64,000 nucleotides of DNA from Rhizophagus irregularis (GCF_026210795.1 NC_089437.1:4216001-4280000), one strand, 5' to 3'; shown: positions 10,753 to 22,407, counted from the stretch's first letter. A program made the numbers and translations. The notes: generated from the sequence alone by a model not told the origin.

Positions 10753-11699
10753 TTTAATACATAGCATCATGAATTTTTATTTGTGTCACATGAAAATAAA
10801 ATTAATGATTTACTATATGGTAAAAATGAAAGCGACGAATACTCTTTAATAGTGACATACAATCTAATCGGAATGTCTGATCAATATTATTATTTGGACG
10901 AGCTGTCCTAAAGTTCCATTTTAAATTCTGTATGCAGCAAGAGTATAACTTCAATTTTTATGAGTTAACACTCGCTAAACTAAGTGATAAAATAAAAAAC
11001 GTACTAATTGTACAGCTATTATATAACCTTTCAATTTTAAATATCCTAAACGGATTCTTTATCAGTTTAAATCACGTGACTAAAAAAAAAAGATAAAATT
11101 GGTTGTTAATACAACGTGGTTCATTTTTTACTTTTTTTAGACGGCTGGTCGTAATGTGCTTGATCATGATATCTGATATATTAACTGTACATATAAATAA
11201 CGATCTTTTGAAAGATTTATTCCTCACTTTCTATATACTTTTTGTATAGACTTTTAGGGTTTCTAATCTAGGCGTAATTTTAGGCAATCCAATTCGTTAG
11301 TTAGCATACGCAGAAATTCCTAAATTCTAAACTCTTCAACTCTATTTTTAACACGCGTTTCTTAATCTAATAAATTATTTTTATTAATTATCTACGTAAT
11401 AAAAGGGATACGCTCTATAAATATCAAAATTTTTACTTAGCTTATTGGGTTGAAAGTGAGATGTTTTAAAAAACACGATTTTAAGTGTTATAGAATTTAT
11501 TTTCACATAAATGTGTATCAAAAAATATACGAGCATATAATCCTTACATACGCGCAAGTTCTTTGGTTTAATCCGATCATCGTCTTGTAAATGAACTTTT
11601 AATCTTGAATCGTACGGTATATTGCATTTTCTTAAAGTTTAAAGGACAATAAATTTATTTTTATAAGCATTTATTTAATAAAAAAGGGTTTACATTGGT
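10753..11699. other. Intergenic, nothing recognised
   Basis: AT-rich spacer with frequent stops in all frames. I see no repeat ends, RNA gene or homology to neighbouring copies. Confidence 0.4.
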
Positions 11700-12425
11700 T
11701 TCTAAAATCTAATTCAAAACTAGAATTATGAAACTTCTATTTCGCAAATTTCTTGCTTTAGCAACTATTTCCGTTTTTCCAAAATTTAACTTTACGATAA
11801 ATCCGAGATGAGCATAATTCATCAGGTTCATCACAAAATTTAGCATTTAATTCAATTGTTTATTCTCAAATGAAAGATGAGTTGTACTTGGTTCAGAAGG
11901 TATATAAGCCATAGAAAACATATCGACTTCCGATAATTAGTGCGACTAATTTTCCGATTCTTCTCTAACCCATATTTTGATTCATTAAACCCTCTGACAA
12001 GGAATATAGCAAAACATATCAATTATCCTTGCTAGAACCAAGTTGCTCAACGAATTAATCTAATGATTTCCAATAGTTGGATCAAACATAGACTTTAAAT
12101 CTTCGAAATTTATATCAATAATCCAATCTTTTTCTTTCATCTTTATTTTTAATATCATCTTTACAATGAACGGGGCAAATTTATTCAATATCAAATTCGA
12201 ATTTGAAAAGTTCAAAAACAATTGAAATTTTTGTAAAATGAAATTTTAATTTTTTGACATAAATGTATCATGTTTCTCTAAGCAGATTTATGGTCGATTG
12301 ACTAAATTTATGCTAAAAAATTTAATAAATTCTCAATTTTCTGTCGACGTAAGATCCATCCCAGTTTATTATGTTTTAATGATTTTTAAGGTCAAAAGTT
12401 CCACTTCCACAATCAACCACACTAT
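11700..12425 (-). pseudogene. Inverted remnant of an HSPA12-like Hsp70 last exon
   Basis: Read on the minus strand, this carries the last-exon sequence of the neighbouring paralogs. It opens near 12420 with VVDCGSGT, passes the region for WIIDINFEDLKSMFDP (near 12125-12085), and ends around 11705 with the FELDF end. Many indels and stops interrupt it (for example around 12300-12360 and 11940-12010), and the segment for the adenosine motif is largely lost. No upstream exons are found on this strand. It is the only inverted copy in the array, which suggests local rearrangement or insertion of a fragment. Confidence 0.7.
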
Positions 12426-12613
12426 TTACAAACAAAGATAATATAAACAAGATATTTTATTTCATGTTATATTTTAAAAGTAATCATGAACCATTGGAAT
12501 TGGATTACATATTTATAATTTGGCCGCAGCAATAAGTGTCGTACGAAAATAAAATATATTTTCGTCTATCATTACTGTTTTATAATATTATGTTGCAACC
12601 GGAACGAACAAAC

Positions 12614-12675
12614 TTTTCTCCGGAAAATGACTAAAATGGATGATTCAAAAATGAATTTTGCACAGTTATAAATAG
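12614..12675 (+). promoter_or_regulatory. Core promoter of the Hsp70-like gene at 12738
   Basis: The block CTTTTCTCCGGAAAATG, then CTAAAATGG (12614-12639), precedes TATAAATAG at 12667-12675, which is followed by GAAGC. The TATA box lies 63 bp before the ATG. The arrangement matches the one in front of the 5419 gene. Confidence 0.55.
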
Positions 12676-12737
12676 GAAGCTTTTTCCAGAAAAAAGGATG
12701 AAGCAAAGAATTTGGTGTAACAATTGCCCAACTTTCA

Positions 12738-14914
12738 ATGGATACACGTGTAGTAGTTGCTATAGGTAAAGATTTAAGAATTAAGAAATTTATTGACCTT
12801 TATTGAAACAAAAAATAAGTTATTATTAATAAAATAATTGTATCTTAATTTATGATCAGATTTTGGAACCACATTTTCAGTAAGTTAATTTGATTGTCAT
12901 CAATTAATAATAATTTACTCTTGTATGTAATTATAATATTAATTAATTGTTAGGGATTCGCATATTCTAATCAAAATAATCCTGAAATTATTACAAACGA
13001 TATTTGGCCCCAACAAATTGGTTCATTGAAAACTAATACAGTTCTTCAGTATGATTCCAATTATCAAAATGTTATTAAATGGGGAAATCCTGCTTTAGCC
13101 AAAAAAATAAATCGTAGAAATAAAGATTCATCATCAAAATCTGTAGAACTTTTTAAACTTCACTTAGGAAATATTCCACAAAATGAAAAACCTCCACTCC
13201 CTCATCAACTAAGTTACGAAAAAGCAATAAGTGATTATTTGCACGAATTAGGTAAAAAAAAGTATAAATTTATAAATTTCGTAATCAAATGCAATTTCTG
13301 AGTAAACAAGATTAGTTATTTAAAACTCCCAATTTATATTATGAATCTAGGAAAGGTAATAATAAAATGTTCCGAAAAGTCGATTTTTTTTTAAAAAAAA
13401 AATTTCGTATAAAATTTTTTTATTCTAAATAGTTAATTAAGGAAACTGTTACTACTCGATGGGATGGATTAAGATTCTTTGAACATGTTCTTCTCGTTAT
13501 AAGCGTTCCTGCAGAGTTTAATGATCATGCAAAAGATACTATGAGAAAATGCCTTTATAATGCTGGTTTGACGGACAGTAAAGAATCAAAGAAAGTTGAA
13601 TTTACAACTGAACGTAAGTTAAAAATAACTTAATTCTTTCTTAAATTTATTTCGTTTTATTTATTTGAACATTTATGTATTAATTTGTGCTCTATTAGCT
13701 GAAGCTGCTGCAATTTATTGCATGCGGAACCTTAATGAACATGATAAAGGAATGATTCCAATTAATGGTTTGTATTTTACTTTTAAATTAATGTGTAAAA
13801 CAATATATTTTATTAATATTATCTTTGATTGTGAATAGCGTCATTTATGGTGGTTGATTGTGGAGGTGGAACTGTTGACCTTACAATGCGTAAATTACTA
13901 AAGCATAATAAACTCAGTGAGATTACTGAACGAACTGGAGATTATTGTGGTGGATCTTATGTTGACCGAGAATTTCTTAAATTTCTTAGTCGTAAGCTTG
14001 GTCAATCGACTATTAATATGCTTAGAGAAAATAATTATAATCAAATGCAATATATGATACAACAATTCTGTCAGAAATTGAAATTTCACTTTACGGGGGA
14101 TCCAGCTGGCTTTGAACCTTTCGAATTTGATATTGAAGACATTTGCCCTGTTTTAAAACAATATTGTAAAGATGATATCAAAGAAAAAATGGAAGAAAAT
14201 GACTGGATTATTGATATAAATTTTGAAGATCTAAAATCTATGTTTGATCCTGTTATTGGAAAAATTATTAGATTAATTCGTGGGCAACTTAGTTCTAGTA
14301 AGAATAAATGCTCAGCTATGTTTCTTGTCGGAGGATTTAGTGAATCAAAGTATTTGCAAATGAGAGTTAAAGAAGAATTCAGAAAATTAGTTCCACCAAT
14401 TATTGTTCCAAGACAACCTATCGCGGCTATTGTTCGTGGAGCTTGTGATTATGGACTCAAAATGAGCACAATAGTAGATCGCACTTTGAAATATACTTAT
14501 GGTATTACAAGGCATAGAGATTGGAAAGTAGGAGATCCGACAGGCCCAAATTATCAAATAAAGAAAGAGGGAAATGTAGACAGAATTAGAATATTTGATT
14601 GCTTCGTTACACGTGGTACAAGAATAGAAGTTGATCAGGAATTTTCTAATAATTATAAACCTCATAAACCAGCTCAAACTGTCATTTCATTTCCAATATA
14701 TATAACAACTAATTTAAATATTACTGAATTTTATGATGAATCTTGTATGAAACTACTTGGTAAATTAACTATAGATTTACCGGATGCTCATCTTGGAAGA
14801 AGCCGTAAAGTTGAATTTTCATTAATTTTTGGAAAAATGGAAATCGTTGCTAAAGCAAAAAGTTTACAAAATGGAAGAACCTATAATACTAGATTTGAAT
14901 TAGAATTAAGTTAA
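12738..14914 (+). CDS. HSPA12-like Hsp70 family ATPase, intact paralog
   Basis: Seven exons give ~558 aa: 12738-12765, 12860-12879, 12954-13251, 13351-13355, 13433-13613, 13699-13767 and 13839-14914. Phase is consistent throughout. MDTRVVVAIDFGTTFS forms the phosphate-1 loop across exons 1-2. The GAAAG microexon is conserved. Phosphate-2 is MVVDCGGGTVDLT and the adenosine motif is MFLVGGFSESKYLQ. The last exon is one uninterrupted 1076-nt block, as in the 5419 and 8639 copies and unlike the genes from 19.6 kb onward. The C-terminal domain ends NTRFELELS. No targeting signal is seen. The role is inferred only from the family: ATP-dependent Hsp70-like activity, substrate unknown. Confidence 0.85.
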
Positions 14915-15900
14915 TATAATGTATATTATATTTATAATGTACAAGCATTAGCGACTCATTTTTTAAATAAAATTATAATACAGTCAATAAATAGAAAATC
15001 AGAATTTGTCTCAAACAAATCGATTAAGGTGGCGTTATTCATCCCTTAATCTGGATTTAAAGATTCTAGTCGCAGTTCTAATCGTAATCGCAACACGAAA
15101 TAGCAATTTGTTACTGTATGTTTGTACTATACTATTTTATTGTATTCGTATGTTTCTGCAACAATTTATTAGGGAGAATCCATCGTTCTACTGAAATTAA
15201 TCAAAAATAACTGCACAGTTTACCAATGATTTGATCTTTCGACAAAACTTGGTATGAATGCCATACTAATATCAATATCGGCATAAATATTATATTTTAT
15301 TTTGTCCAATCAAAAAATATTTATTGTTAAAAACTTTAATGACTTTGTTCACATAAATGTCTACCAGAATCAATTCTAAAATTGCTTATCTTGGCCGTAG
15401 AGTTGCAATCCGTCAATCCGTAAATAATATCTATCAATGCATAATATAATAAAAAAAATTGTTTTCAAAAAATAAAAAAGAGAGAAAATTAAAACGGATT
15501 GAAAATTCACCCGGATCGGATAAAAATCAATTCGTTTTTATTTTTATTTTTTTTTGTATTAAATAGTTACCAGATTGTGCATTGGGATGCAGTCTTATAA
15601 TATATAAAAAAAATTTTAATCTTTATTAATTAAAATCCGTGTATAATTGCCAAAATATGCTCATTCGAATTCATTCCGTGTTCAGCACTTTTCTAGGGAA
15701 TGCTCACTCTACGTTATATGTTTGCAAATATTTCTTCAATTTAGAATGATCTCATCACGGAAATCTGAATCAATGATATTATGCTTATAATTATTCGTTC
15801 TGACAAACACAACCATGAGTGGTTATTAATTTCTTCTTGAGGAAAGAATGAAAAAAATTTTTGTGCAGAACAACTAACACACAATATTCTTCCATTAAAA
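14915..15900. other. Intergenic, nothing recognised
   Basis: AT-rich, no supported gene. The small ORF at 15006-15194 has no recognisable motif. Sequence just before 15900 (ACACACAATATTCTTCCATTAAAA) looks like the 5' flank of the Hsp70 relic that follows. Confidence 0.4.
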
Positions 15901-16415
15901 ATGTATATTCGCGTAGTAATTGCTATAAGTTTTAACGACTTTAAAAATTTTAAATCTCTATAATGGTATATGATACGATATTAACGCTCATTAATTTTAA
16001 AAATAAAGTTTCCACACTTTCTGTAAGATAATATTATTTGAGTCAATAAAGATTTATTTTATATATAATAATAATAATAATATCAATTGTTAGAGATTCG
16101 CGTATTCTAATCGATCAGATCCTGGATTATTACAAATAATATCTGGCTAACACATTGGTTTATTCAAAACTAACACAATTCATATTTCTAATTATTAAAA
16201 TCTTATTAAATGGGGAAATCTTACTTCACCCCAAACAATTTTGTAAAAATAAAGATTTATCATCTTCAAAATCTGTAGAAATTTTTTGGAAATATTCTTC
16301 AAATAAAAACCCTAAGTATTTGCATAACAAGTTATTAAAAAAAAAAGATAAAGCTCAGAATAGATTTTTCAATTAGGAAAGTTGAAATTACAAGTTTACA
16401 ACTGAACGTAATTCT
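15901..16415 (+). pseudogene. 5' half relic of an HSPA12-like Hsp70 copy
   Basis: Exon 1 is readable (MYIRVVIAI), but its donor GTAAG is lost. Exon 2 is reduced to TTTCCACACTTTCTGTAAG. Exon 3 begins near 16095 (FAYSNRSDP) and is peppered with deletions (NGEILLHPKQF in place of KWGNPALAQKQ). A GGAAAG microexon trace at 16375 is fused directly to a short GTTGAATTTACAACTGAACGTAA-like end of the next exon. Nothing of the ATPase core follows. It is dead. Confidence 0.7.
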
Positions 16416-17012
16416 TTTGTACGTAATTCTACGATCAGACATATCTCGGTTAAATTGGTTGATTAGTTATTTATACGTCATTTAATATATATAAATTGAT
16501 CAAGTGTTAAAATTTGTATAGTTTTAATTTAGATTTATATTAATATAAAGTTGTAAATTGGACACGTATAAATATACTCGAAAATAAATTAAATGTAAAA
16601 AATTAGTTATGGATAAACTAATAAACTAATTTCATAATTACAAATCAGAAGAGTGTATTAAAAAAATAGGAATTTGAGAGTGGTGGTGATGACATCATCT
16701 ATTTGCTTTAACATATTCTAATATTGCTAAAATCATCAAATGAGAGTTACAATATAAATATAGCTAAGATTGTGATTATGAACCCAATAATAAAATAGAT
16801 CAAATACCACTCGGATATAATTAAATTGCTAATTTTGGAGAAGATAGGGCTTGTTTCTATATACTAATATAAATCCTTTAAATATAGTTTAGATTTCTTA
16901 GAAGTTTATTAATATAAAATTTATATATTTAATAAAAAGTGTAGAAATTGTAAATACTTATCTATCGAAAAAAAAGACCCAAATATTTAAAATCATCACG
17001 TTTAACTTTTTG
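16416..17012. other. Intergenic, nothing recognised
   Basis: AT-rich spacer between the Hsp70 relic and the 3' end of the minus-strand gene. I see no repeat termini and no coding signal. Confidence 0.4.
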
Positions 17013-18863
17013 TCAGTTACTAATGTCCATAGAATTCTTTTTGGTCGGTTTTCCAGCTTCATCAGCTCCTGGTTGTTGCGATTTGTTATTGTTATGAAAT
17101 AAACTTAAATTTTTTATTATTTTAGACCCTAATGATTTTTGTTCAGCTTTAACCGCTAGAATTTTTGCAGGAACAAGAACTTTACGATTTGTTTCTGAAT
17201 TCGGTTCTACACATATTAATGGAAAGCTACATAAATTTACGACCCAATCATCATAATTATCATCTTCTAAATTTCCTACTTCCATTAATGTTGCATCAAC
17301 TTTCGTATCTTTTTCAATCCATATAAGTTCAGCTGGCGGTTCTAAAACTTTTATACGGAAAACGAACATTTTAATAACATTTCTAATAATTTCTGCTAAC
17401 ATATCTTCATTTTCTTTTCTTTTATCAGCTTTTTTAATTGTACGAAATTGGCTCATATACTTAATAATTTCATCGTTGAGTCCCTGAACGAATTCATGTT
17501 CTCTTTTATCACTGCTTAATCCAAATCCACGATCCCCAAGAACCGCGTAAACAAGTTGTTGAATTTTTTTTGGAGCTGCAAAACTAACTTCGTCTGTACC
17601 AGTTCGGGAATTGATTAATGTATTTATCTTTGACAAATAATTTTTTGTTGAGTTCATAATATCTAATTCAAGATATTTGTTCAAGATTCTGTTATCATTA
17701 ATTTCTGGTTGGAATCCTTTGGTCAGATATTCATTAGTTCTTGTAATAATAGTTTCAACAATAATTCTTTGTAGAGCAGCCTTAGGAAGAACTTTATCTC
17801 CTTCAGAATATTTACAATTGAACTGTTCCGATAAAAGTCGTGCTAAATTTTGTTCATTTATATCAACACCCCCCTTTATTTTACAAAATTCATTAATTTT
17901 ATCTTGTATAATCCCGATCTCTATTGTAAGTTGAGTAGGATTATTGGCGTCATTATCACCCAAACGATAATTCCTAGCATCTCCTAAAGCTGACTGATAT
18001 TGGGATGCTTCATTTCTTAACTCTTCATTCTTTTTGTAAAGCTCAATATAATCCTTCCTTTTATTTTTCAGTTGTTCTTCTAATTGATCGTATCTTTCAT
18101 TCCAAGCGTTAATAGTATAAATAGTATGCTCAAGTTTACTTTCAAGTTTCGATTTTTCATTACTCAATTGGTTTACCGTATTAGCCCATGCTTTTTCTTT
18201 ATTATCCCATCCGATTTCACTTTCTCTAATGCATCTTTTTAATTTTTCTTCCTCTTTCTCTTTCTCTTTGAGTTCTCTTTCTCTTTTTTTGAGTTCTTTA
18301 TCTTTCTCTTTTAATTTTTCTTTTAGTTCTTTCAAATCTTTTGATTCCTTTGATTCCTTTGATTCCTTTGATTCTTTTGATTCTTTTGATTCCTTATCAT
18401 TATTATCCTTCTTGTCTTTAGGTGGTTCATTGGATCTTTGTTCGAAATTATCAGTTGATTGAACTGTAATAGGAAATGCTTCCCCAGGAAGATGTTTTAC
18501 GTTGACTTGTATCATTTCTTGAGGTTTGGTAGAATTTTTGTATTCATCGAGTAAACCGGAAAGTACTGTTTGAATATCTTGAGGGTCCATATTTGAAATA
18601 TCTTCTTCTATAAAAAAATTTTGAATAATAGTCTTAATACTCCCAAGAGTAATTTTCCTATTAGGATTCTTTGTATTATTTGGATAATTTGGATAATTTG
18701 GATTATTTGAATTATTTAGATTATTTGAATTATCTGGATTATTATCTGGATTATTCGAAGTATTTGGATTATCCGGATTATTTGTAGTATCTGGATTTTT
18801 AATATCTGGATTATCTGAATGATTATGCGTATTTTCAGGAGGAGAGCTCATAGAGTTTTCCAT
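17013..18863 (-). CDS. Uncharacterised low-complexity / coiled-coil protein
   Basis: A single open reading frame of ~616 aa from the ATG at 18863 (MENSMSSPPENTHNHSD). An upstream in-frame ATG at 18944 would add a Phe/Lys-rich stretch encoded by a 15-base homopolymer. That is more likely 5' UTR, so I chose the downstream start. Residues ~1-75 are Asn/Pro/Asp-rich with repeated NPDN/SNNPN units. Around 160-215 comes a 9-bp DNA repeat encoding KES units, then a strongly charged helix (KLKEKDKELKKRERELKEKE) leading into a coiled coil to ~300. The C-terminal ~280 residues are globular with little low complexity (RIIVETIITRTNEYL, FAAPKKIQQLVYAVLGDRGFG, NVIKMFVFRIKVLEPPAELIW). I do not recognise this domain. 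It may be a lineage-expanded fungal family. No membrane segment is seen. The gene is divergently oriented to the Hsp70-like gene at 19585. Confidence 0.75.
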   Translation of the reverse strand: MENSMSSPPENTHNHSDNPDIKNPDTTNNPDNPNTSNNPDNNPDNSNNLNNSNNPNYPNYPNNTKNPNRKITLGSIKTIIQNFFIEEDISNMDPQDIQTVLSGLLDEYKNSTKPQEMIQVNVKHLPGEAFPITVQSTDNFEQRSNEPPKDKKDNNDKESKESKESKESKESKESKDLKELKEKLKEKDKELKKRERELKEKEKEEEKLKRCIRESEIGWDNKEKAWANTVNQLSNEKSKLESKLEHTIYTINAWNERYDQLEEQLKNKRKDYIELYKKNEELRNEASQYQSALGDARNYRLGDNDANNPTQLTIEIGIIQDKINEFCKIKGGVDINEQNLARLLSEQFNCKYSEGDKVLPKAALQRIIVETIITRTNEYLTKGFQPEINDNRILNKYLELDIMNSTKNYLSKINTLINSRTGTDEVSFAAPKKIQQLVYAVLGDRGFGLSSDKREHEFVQGLNDEIIKYMSQFRTIKKADKRKENEDMLAEIIRNVIKMFVFRIKVLEPPAELIWIEKDTKVDATLMEVGNLEDDNYDDWVVNLCSFPLICVEPNSETNRKVLVPAKILAVKAEQKSLGSKIIKNLSLFHNNNKSQQPGADEAGKPTKKNSMDISN

Positions 18864-19584
18864 TTCATAAAAGAAATCTAAAGAAAAAGCTTTATTTGGT
18901 TTTTTCTTGTAAAAAAAAAAAAAAAATTCAAACCCGAGATACAAATCTATAAAAAGTAATTAGTTTTATATTCCAATATTTCTTATCAAATTGAAAATCT
19001 TATATTATCATTTATTGATTGATTCAGAAAAAGATACAACAAACAATATAATAATGTTAGTGTTGTGTAATTTTCTACTTGCATATTGGAAATTGGAATA
19101 AACGTATGAAATTTTTAATTTTGGGTATACAAAAATCGTCTTTTGTAATTTTACCATTTTAGGAAAAGTGGATAGTGACATTTGATTAGTGATTATTCTT
19201 AAAAACTGTTATTTGAAACATAACGTGACGATTAAAGTATTAAACAGACTACCGATTCCGCTTAATTACCATTTTTTGAAAGACGGAAATGTTGTAGTAC
19301 ATCACTTGCTGATACTTACCGCTTTACTTTTTGTTTATATAACACGGAGACAAAAACTTGGTTTTTTTAATAGCGGGTATAATGTGACACGGAACCACAA
19401 TGTGACAATTGAAAAGAATGTACGTAAATCAAATTTATAATGGCTTTTTTTTTTTCCTTCCGCTTTGAATTCGTTGGGACTTCTTCATTTCCGTTTTTCC
19501 TTTTCCTGATAGAATTCGTTGAGCTTTTTTTCATATCTACTTTGGTAGAATTTTCTGAACTCTTTTTTCTTCATAGAAGAAATC
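18864..19584. other. Divergent intergenic region
   Basis: This is a 720-bp region between the minus-strand coiled-coil gene and the Hsp70-like gene at 19585, and it should hold both promoters. The ORF at 19189-19440 (83 aa) has no recognisable motif and lies in frequently repeated GTGAC/CACAATGTGAC wording, so I do not call it a gene. Confidence 0.4.
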
Positions 19585-21863
19585 ATGGATGTTCGTGTCG
19601 TTATATCCATTGGTAATTATCTAAAGTTGTTTTCTTTAAATACCGCTATTATTTAGAAAATCATTGCTAAAAAAATTCATTTATTCAAACCAATAGATTT
19701 TGGGACAACATATTCTGTAAGTTATTCTTTTTAATCTTCTTATTTGAGCTATTGGATTTTCGTTAAATCATCGCAAAATTTTTAGGGATTCGCATATGCA
19801 CATAAAGTAAATACCGAAATTATCACGAATGATACTTGGCCCGACCAAATCGGTCCATTAAAAACAAATACAGTATTACAATATGACAAAAATTTTAAAA
19901 ATGTTGAAGAATGGGGGTTTCCGGCGTTAGCTAAAAAACCAAAAAAAAGTAAAGGAAAATCAAAAAATCAGAATGCTTCAAAACCGATCGAGCATTTTAA
20001 ATTACATTTAGGTAATATGCCTGACAATGAGAAACCTGTTATGCCTAAAGGCATAAATTATAGAAAAGCCATCGTTGATTATTTGAAATGTATGGGAAAA
20101 GTAAGAATTTTTGTATTTATTTAAGTATGATCTTCCTTGTTATGATTAGATTTTCTCATTCTTATTTGATTCTTTATAAATAGTTAATCAAGGAGACAAT
20201 AGGTACTCGATGGCCAAATGTAAAATTCATGGATCAAGTTTTGATCATATTAACAGTTCCTGCAGGATTCTCCGATCAAGCAAAGGCAATAATGAGGGAA
20301 TGTATTTATGAAGCAGGTTTAATTAACACAAAAAGCTCCGAAAAATTACAATTTACTACTGAACGTGAGTATATCTCAATGCTAACGCCTTGTGTCCAAT
20401 TTTAATTTATAAATTAATCAATTAATCTTTTTTCTTTTTGGTTTTAATAGCTGAGGCAGCTGGTAAGTAATATCAAGTTCAACTACAAAATTATTATTTG
20501 GAATTTATCTAACGTTTTTCTTTCAAAAAAAAAAGCTGTATATTGCATGAAAGTGCTAAAGGAGCATATTTTAGATATCGTGGGAAGTATGTATATTTAA
20601 TTTTTTCTAATGCTTATTTCAGAGTATGAATTAATTACTGATAAATTTTATAAATTTTTGATCTAGCCAACTTCTTAATTGTTGATTGCGGAGGTGGCAC
20701 AGTGGATTTAACCACGCGGCAATTATTGGAGAATGATAAATTAGGAGAAAAAACTATTAGAGCATGTGGATTTTGCGGAGGAGTTTATGTTGACAAAAGT
20801 TTTCTTGCTTTTATCGGAGGGAAAATAGGACCTTCGGTTTTGACATTGCTTCAAGAAAATTATTACGGACAACTACAATATATGGTTCAGGAATTTTGTA
20901 AAAAAGTAAAGTTGTTGTTTACAGGGAATAAGGAAGAGTATAAATCTTTCGATTTGGATTTGGAAGATGTTTGTCCAATTATAAAACAATATGTCACGGG
21001 TGATAAATTAGAACAATTGGAAGAAGATGAATGGATCATAGAACTTAAATTTGAAGATGTTAAAAGAATGTTTGATCCTGTAATTAACAAGATTATTAAA
21101 TTAATACGTGAACAACTTAATAATAGTGGCACCATTTCTGCTATGTTCTTGGTCGGAGGTTTTAGTGAATCCAAGTATTTACAAAAAAGAATTAGAGAAG
21201 AATTTTCGAGTAAAGTCAAGAACAGTAATATTTCCGTACCATCCCAACCAGTGGCTGCCATTGTCAGAGGAGGTAATTAATAAAATTGTATATAGACGTT
21301 GTAATTTTTGTTTATTGATAAGAACTAAACAATTCATTATAATATTAAAAGCGCTTGAATATGGTCTTAATATGAAGAAAATTAAGTCCAGAAGGCTACC
21401 TTTATCATATGGAATCGAATTGGCTCCACTATGGTATGAATTTTTTTTTTTCGTTTTTTTTTAAAAAAAAAAATTAAATATTTTAATTAAAATTTATAGG
21501 AAACCTGGCGACCCACCGGAAAGACGTCAAACGCATGATAGAATCTTTAAATTCAGACGTTTAGTTGAAAGAGGTATTGAAGTCGACACTGATGAAGAAT
21601 TTGGATTAGAATTACACCCTAGTTACGCAAATCAAACGGAACTTTCGATAGAAGTATATTCTACGACCGCGAACGAAGCAACTTATTGTGATGAACCCGG
21701 GATGAAAAAAGTCGGGGAATTAAGATTGGATTTCCCGGATCCACATCTCGGATTCCAGAGAACAATAAAATTCACTTTAACGTTTGGTCAAATGGAAATT
21801 CGTGCTTATGCTAGAAATCAGCAAGGAAAATCAACAAATGCAATATTTGAATTTCTCATTTAA
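19585..21863 (+). CDS. HSPA12-like Hsp70 family ATPase, divergent architecture
   Basis: Nine exons, ~552 aa: 19585-19612, 19697-19716, 19786-20100, 20184-20364, 20451-20462, 20536-20586, 20667-21272, 21352-21433 and 21500-21863. All phases agree. Phosphate-1 is DFGTTYS across exons 1-3, phosphate-2 is LIVDCGGGTVDLTT, and the adenosine motif is MFLVGGFSESKYLQKR. Here the codons carried elsewhere by the 5-nt microexon are fused to the end of exon 3 (MGK|LIKE), so there is no microexon. Instead there is a 12-nt exon (EAA) inside the EPEAAAVYC motif, and there are introns after IVRGG and before WKPGDPP that no other paralog here has. It is the most divergent copy in the window and probably a separate subfamily. 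Same predicted activity, substrate unknown. Confidence 0.85.
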
Positions 21864-22241
21864 ATATTTTCCTTTGTAAAATATTATTTAGATCAAACAA
21901 TGTTTACATTATTATCAGATAATTTATTTATATATATATATGTATGTGTTTTTTAATCTTAAATTATTTAATTTTTAAATTCATGCTGATATTAAACCTT
22001 TTGAATCAAAATTTATAAATTATATTTACAAGAAAATTAGTAAAAGGAGCGAGCGGACTAAAAAAAGTTCGAAATTGAAAATGATGTTATCGTAAACATA
22101 AAGAATTAAATAAAAGAGACAATATGCGCATTATTCGCGCAGCAGTTTATATATTCTGTAAATCTTTTCCTTTATAGCTTTTTCATGTAAATAAAAGGCT
22201 TATTCCTTCCTAGTAAGGACTGTGATAATGTCAATAAATTT

Positions 22242-22250
22242 TATAAATAG
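22242..22250 (+). promoter_or_regulatory. TATA box upstream of the 22408 gene
   Basis: TATAAATAG with a downstream AGG occurs 158 bp before the ATG. The spacing is longer than in the first array, so transcription start and 5' UTR may differ. Confidence 0.4.
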
Positions 22251-22407
22251 AGGTTCATTTTGAAAATTTTTTTTACGTAATTTTTCAGAGTTAGTTAGTT
22301 AGGTATATTGTAATAATAGAAATAGTTAAACAGCATCCCCAGTTTGTTTTTTTTTTTGAAAAAAAACAAATATCATACATACATCATATATTAAAGAACA
22401 GAAAATC

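Noticed and set aside
18229-18462. Plus-strand ORF rich in Ser/Phe/Leu
   Set aside because: It is antisense of the KES/charged repeat of the minus-strand coiled-coil gene.
19189-19440. 83-aa ORF upstream of the 19585 gene
   Set aside because: No motif, no splice context, and it lies in the divergent promoter region.
21108-21464. 118-aa ORF overlapping exons 7-8 of the 19585 gene
   Set aside because: Out of frame with the ATPase exons and crosses two introns.
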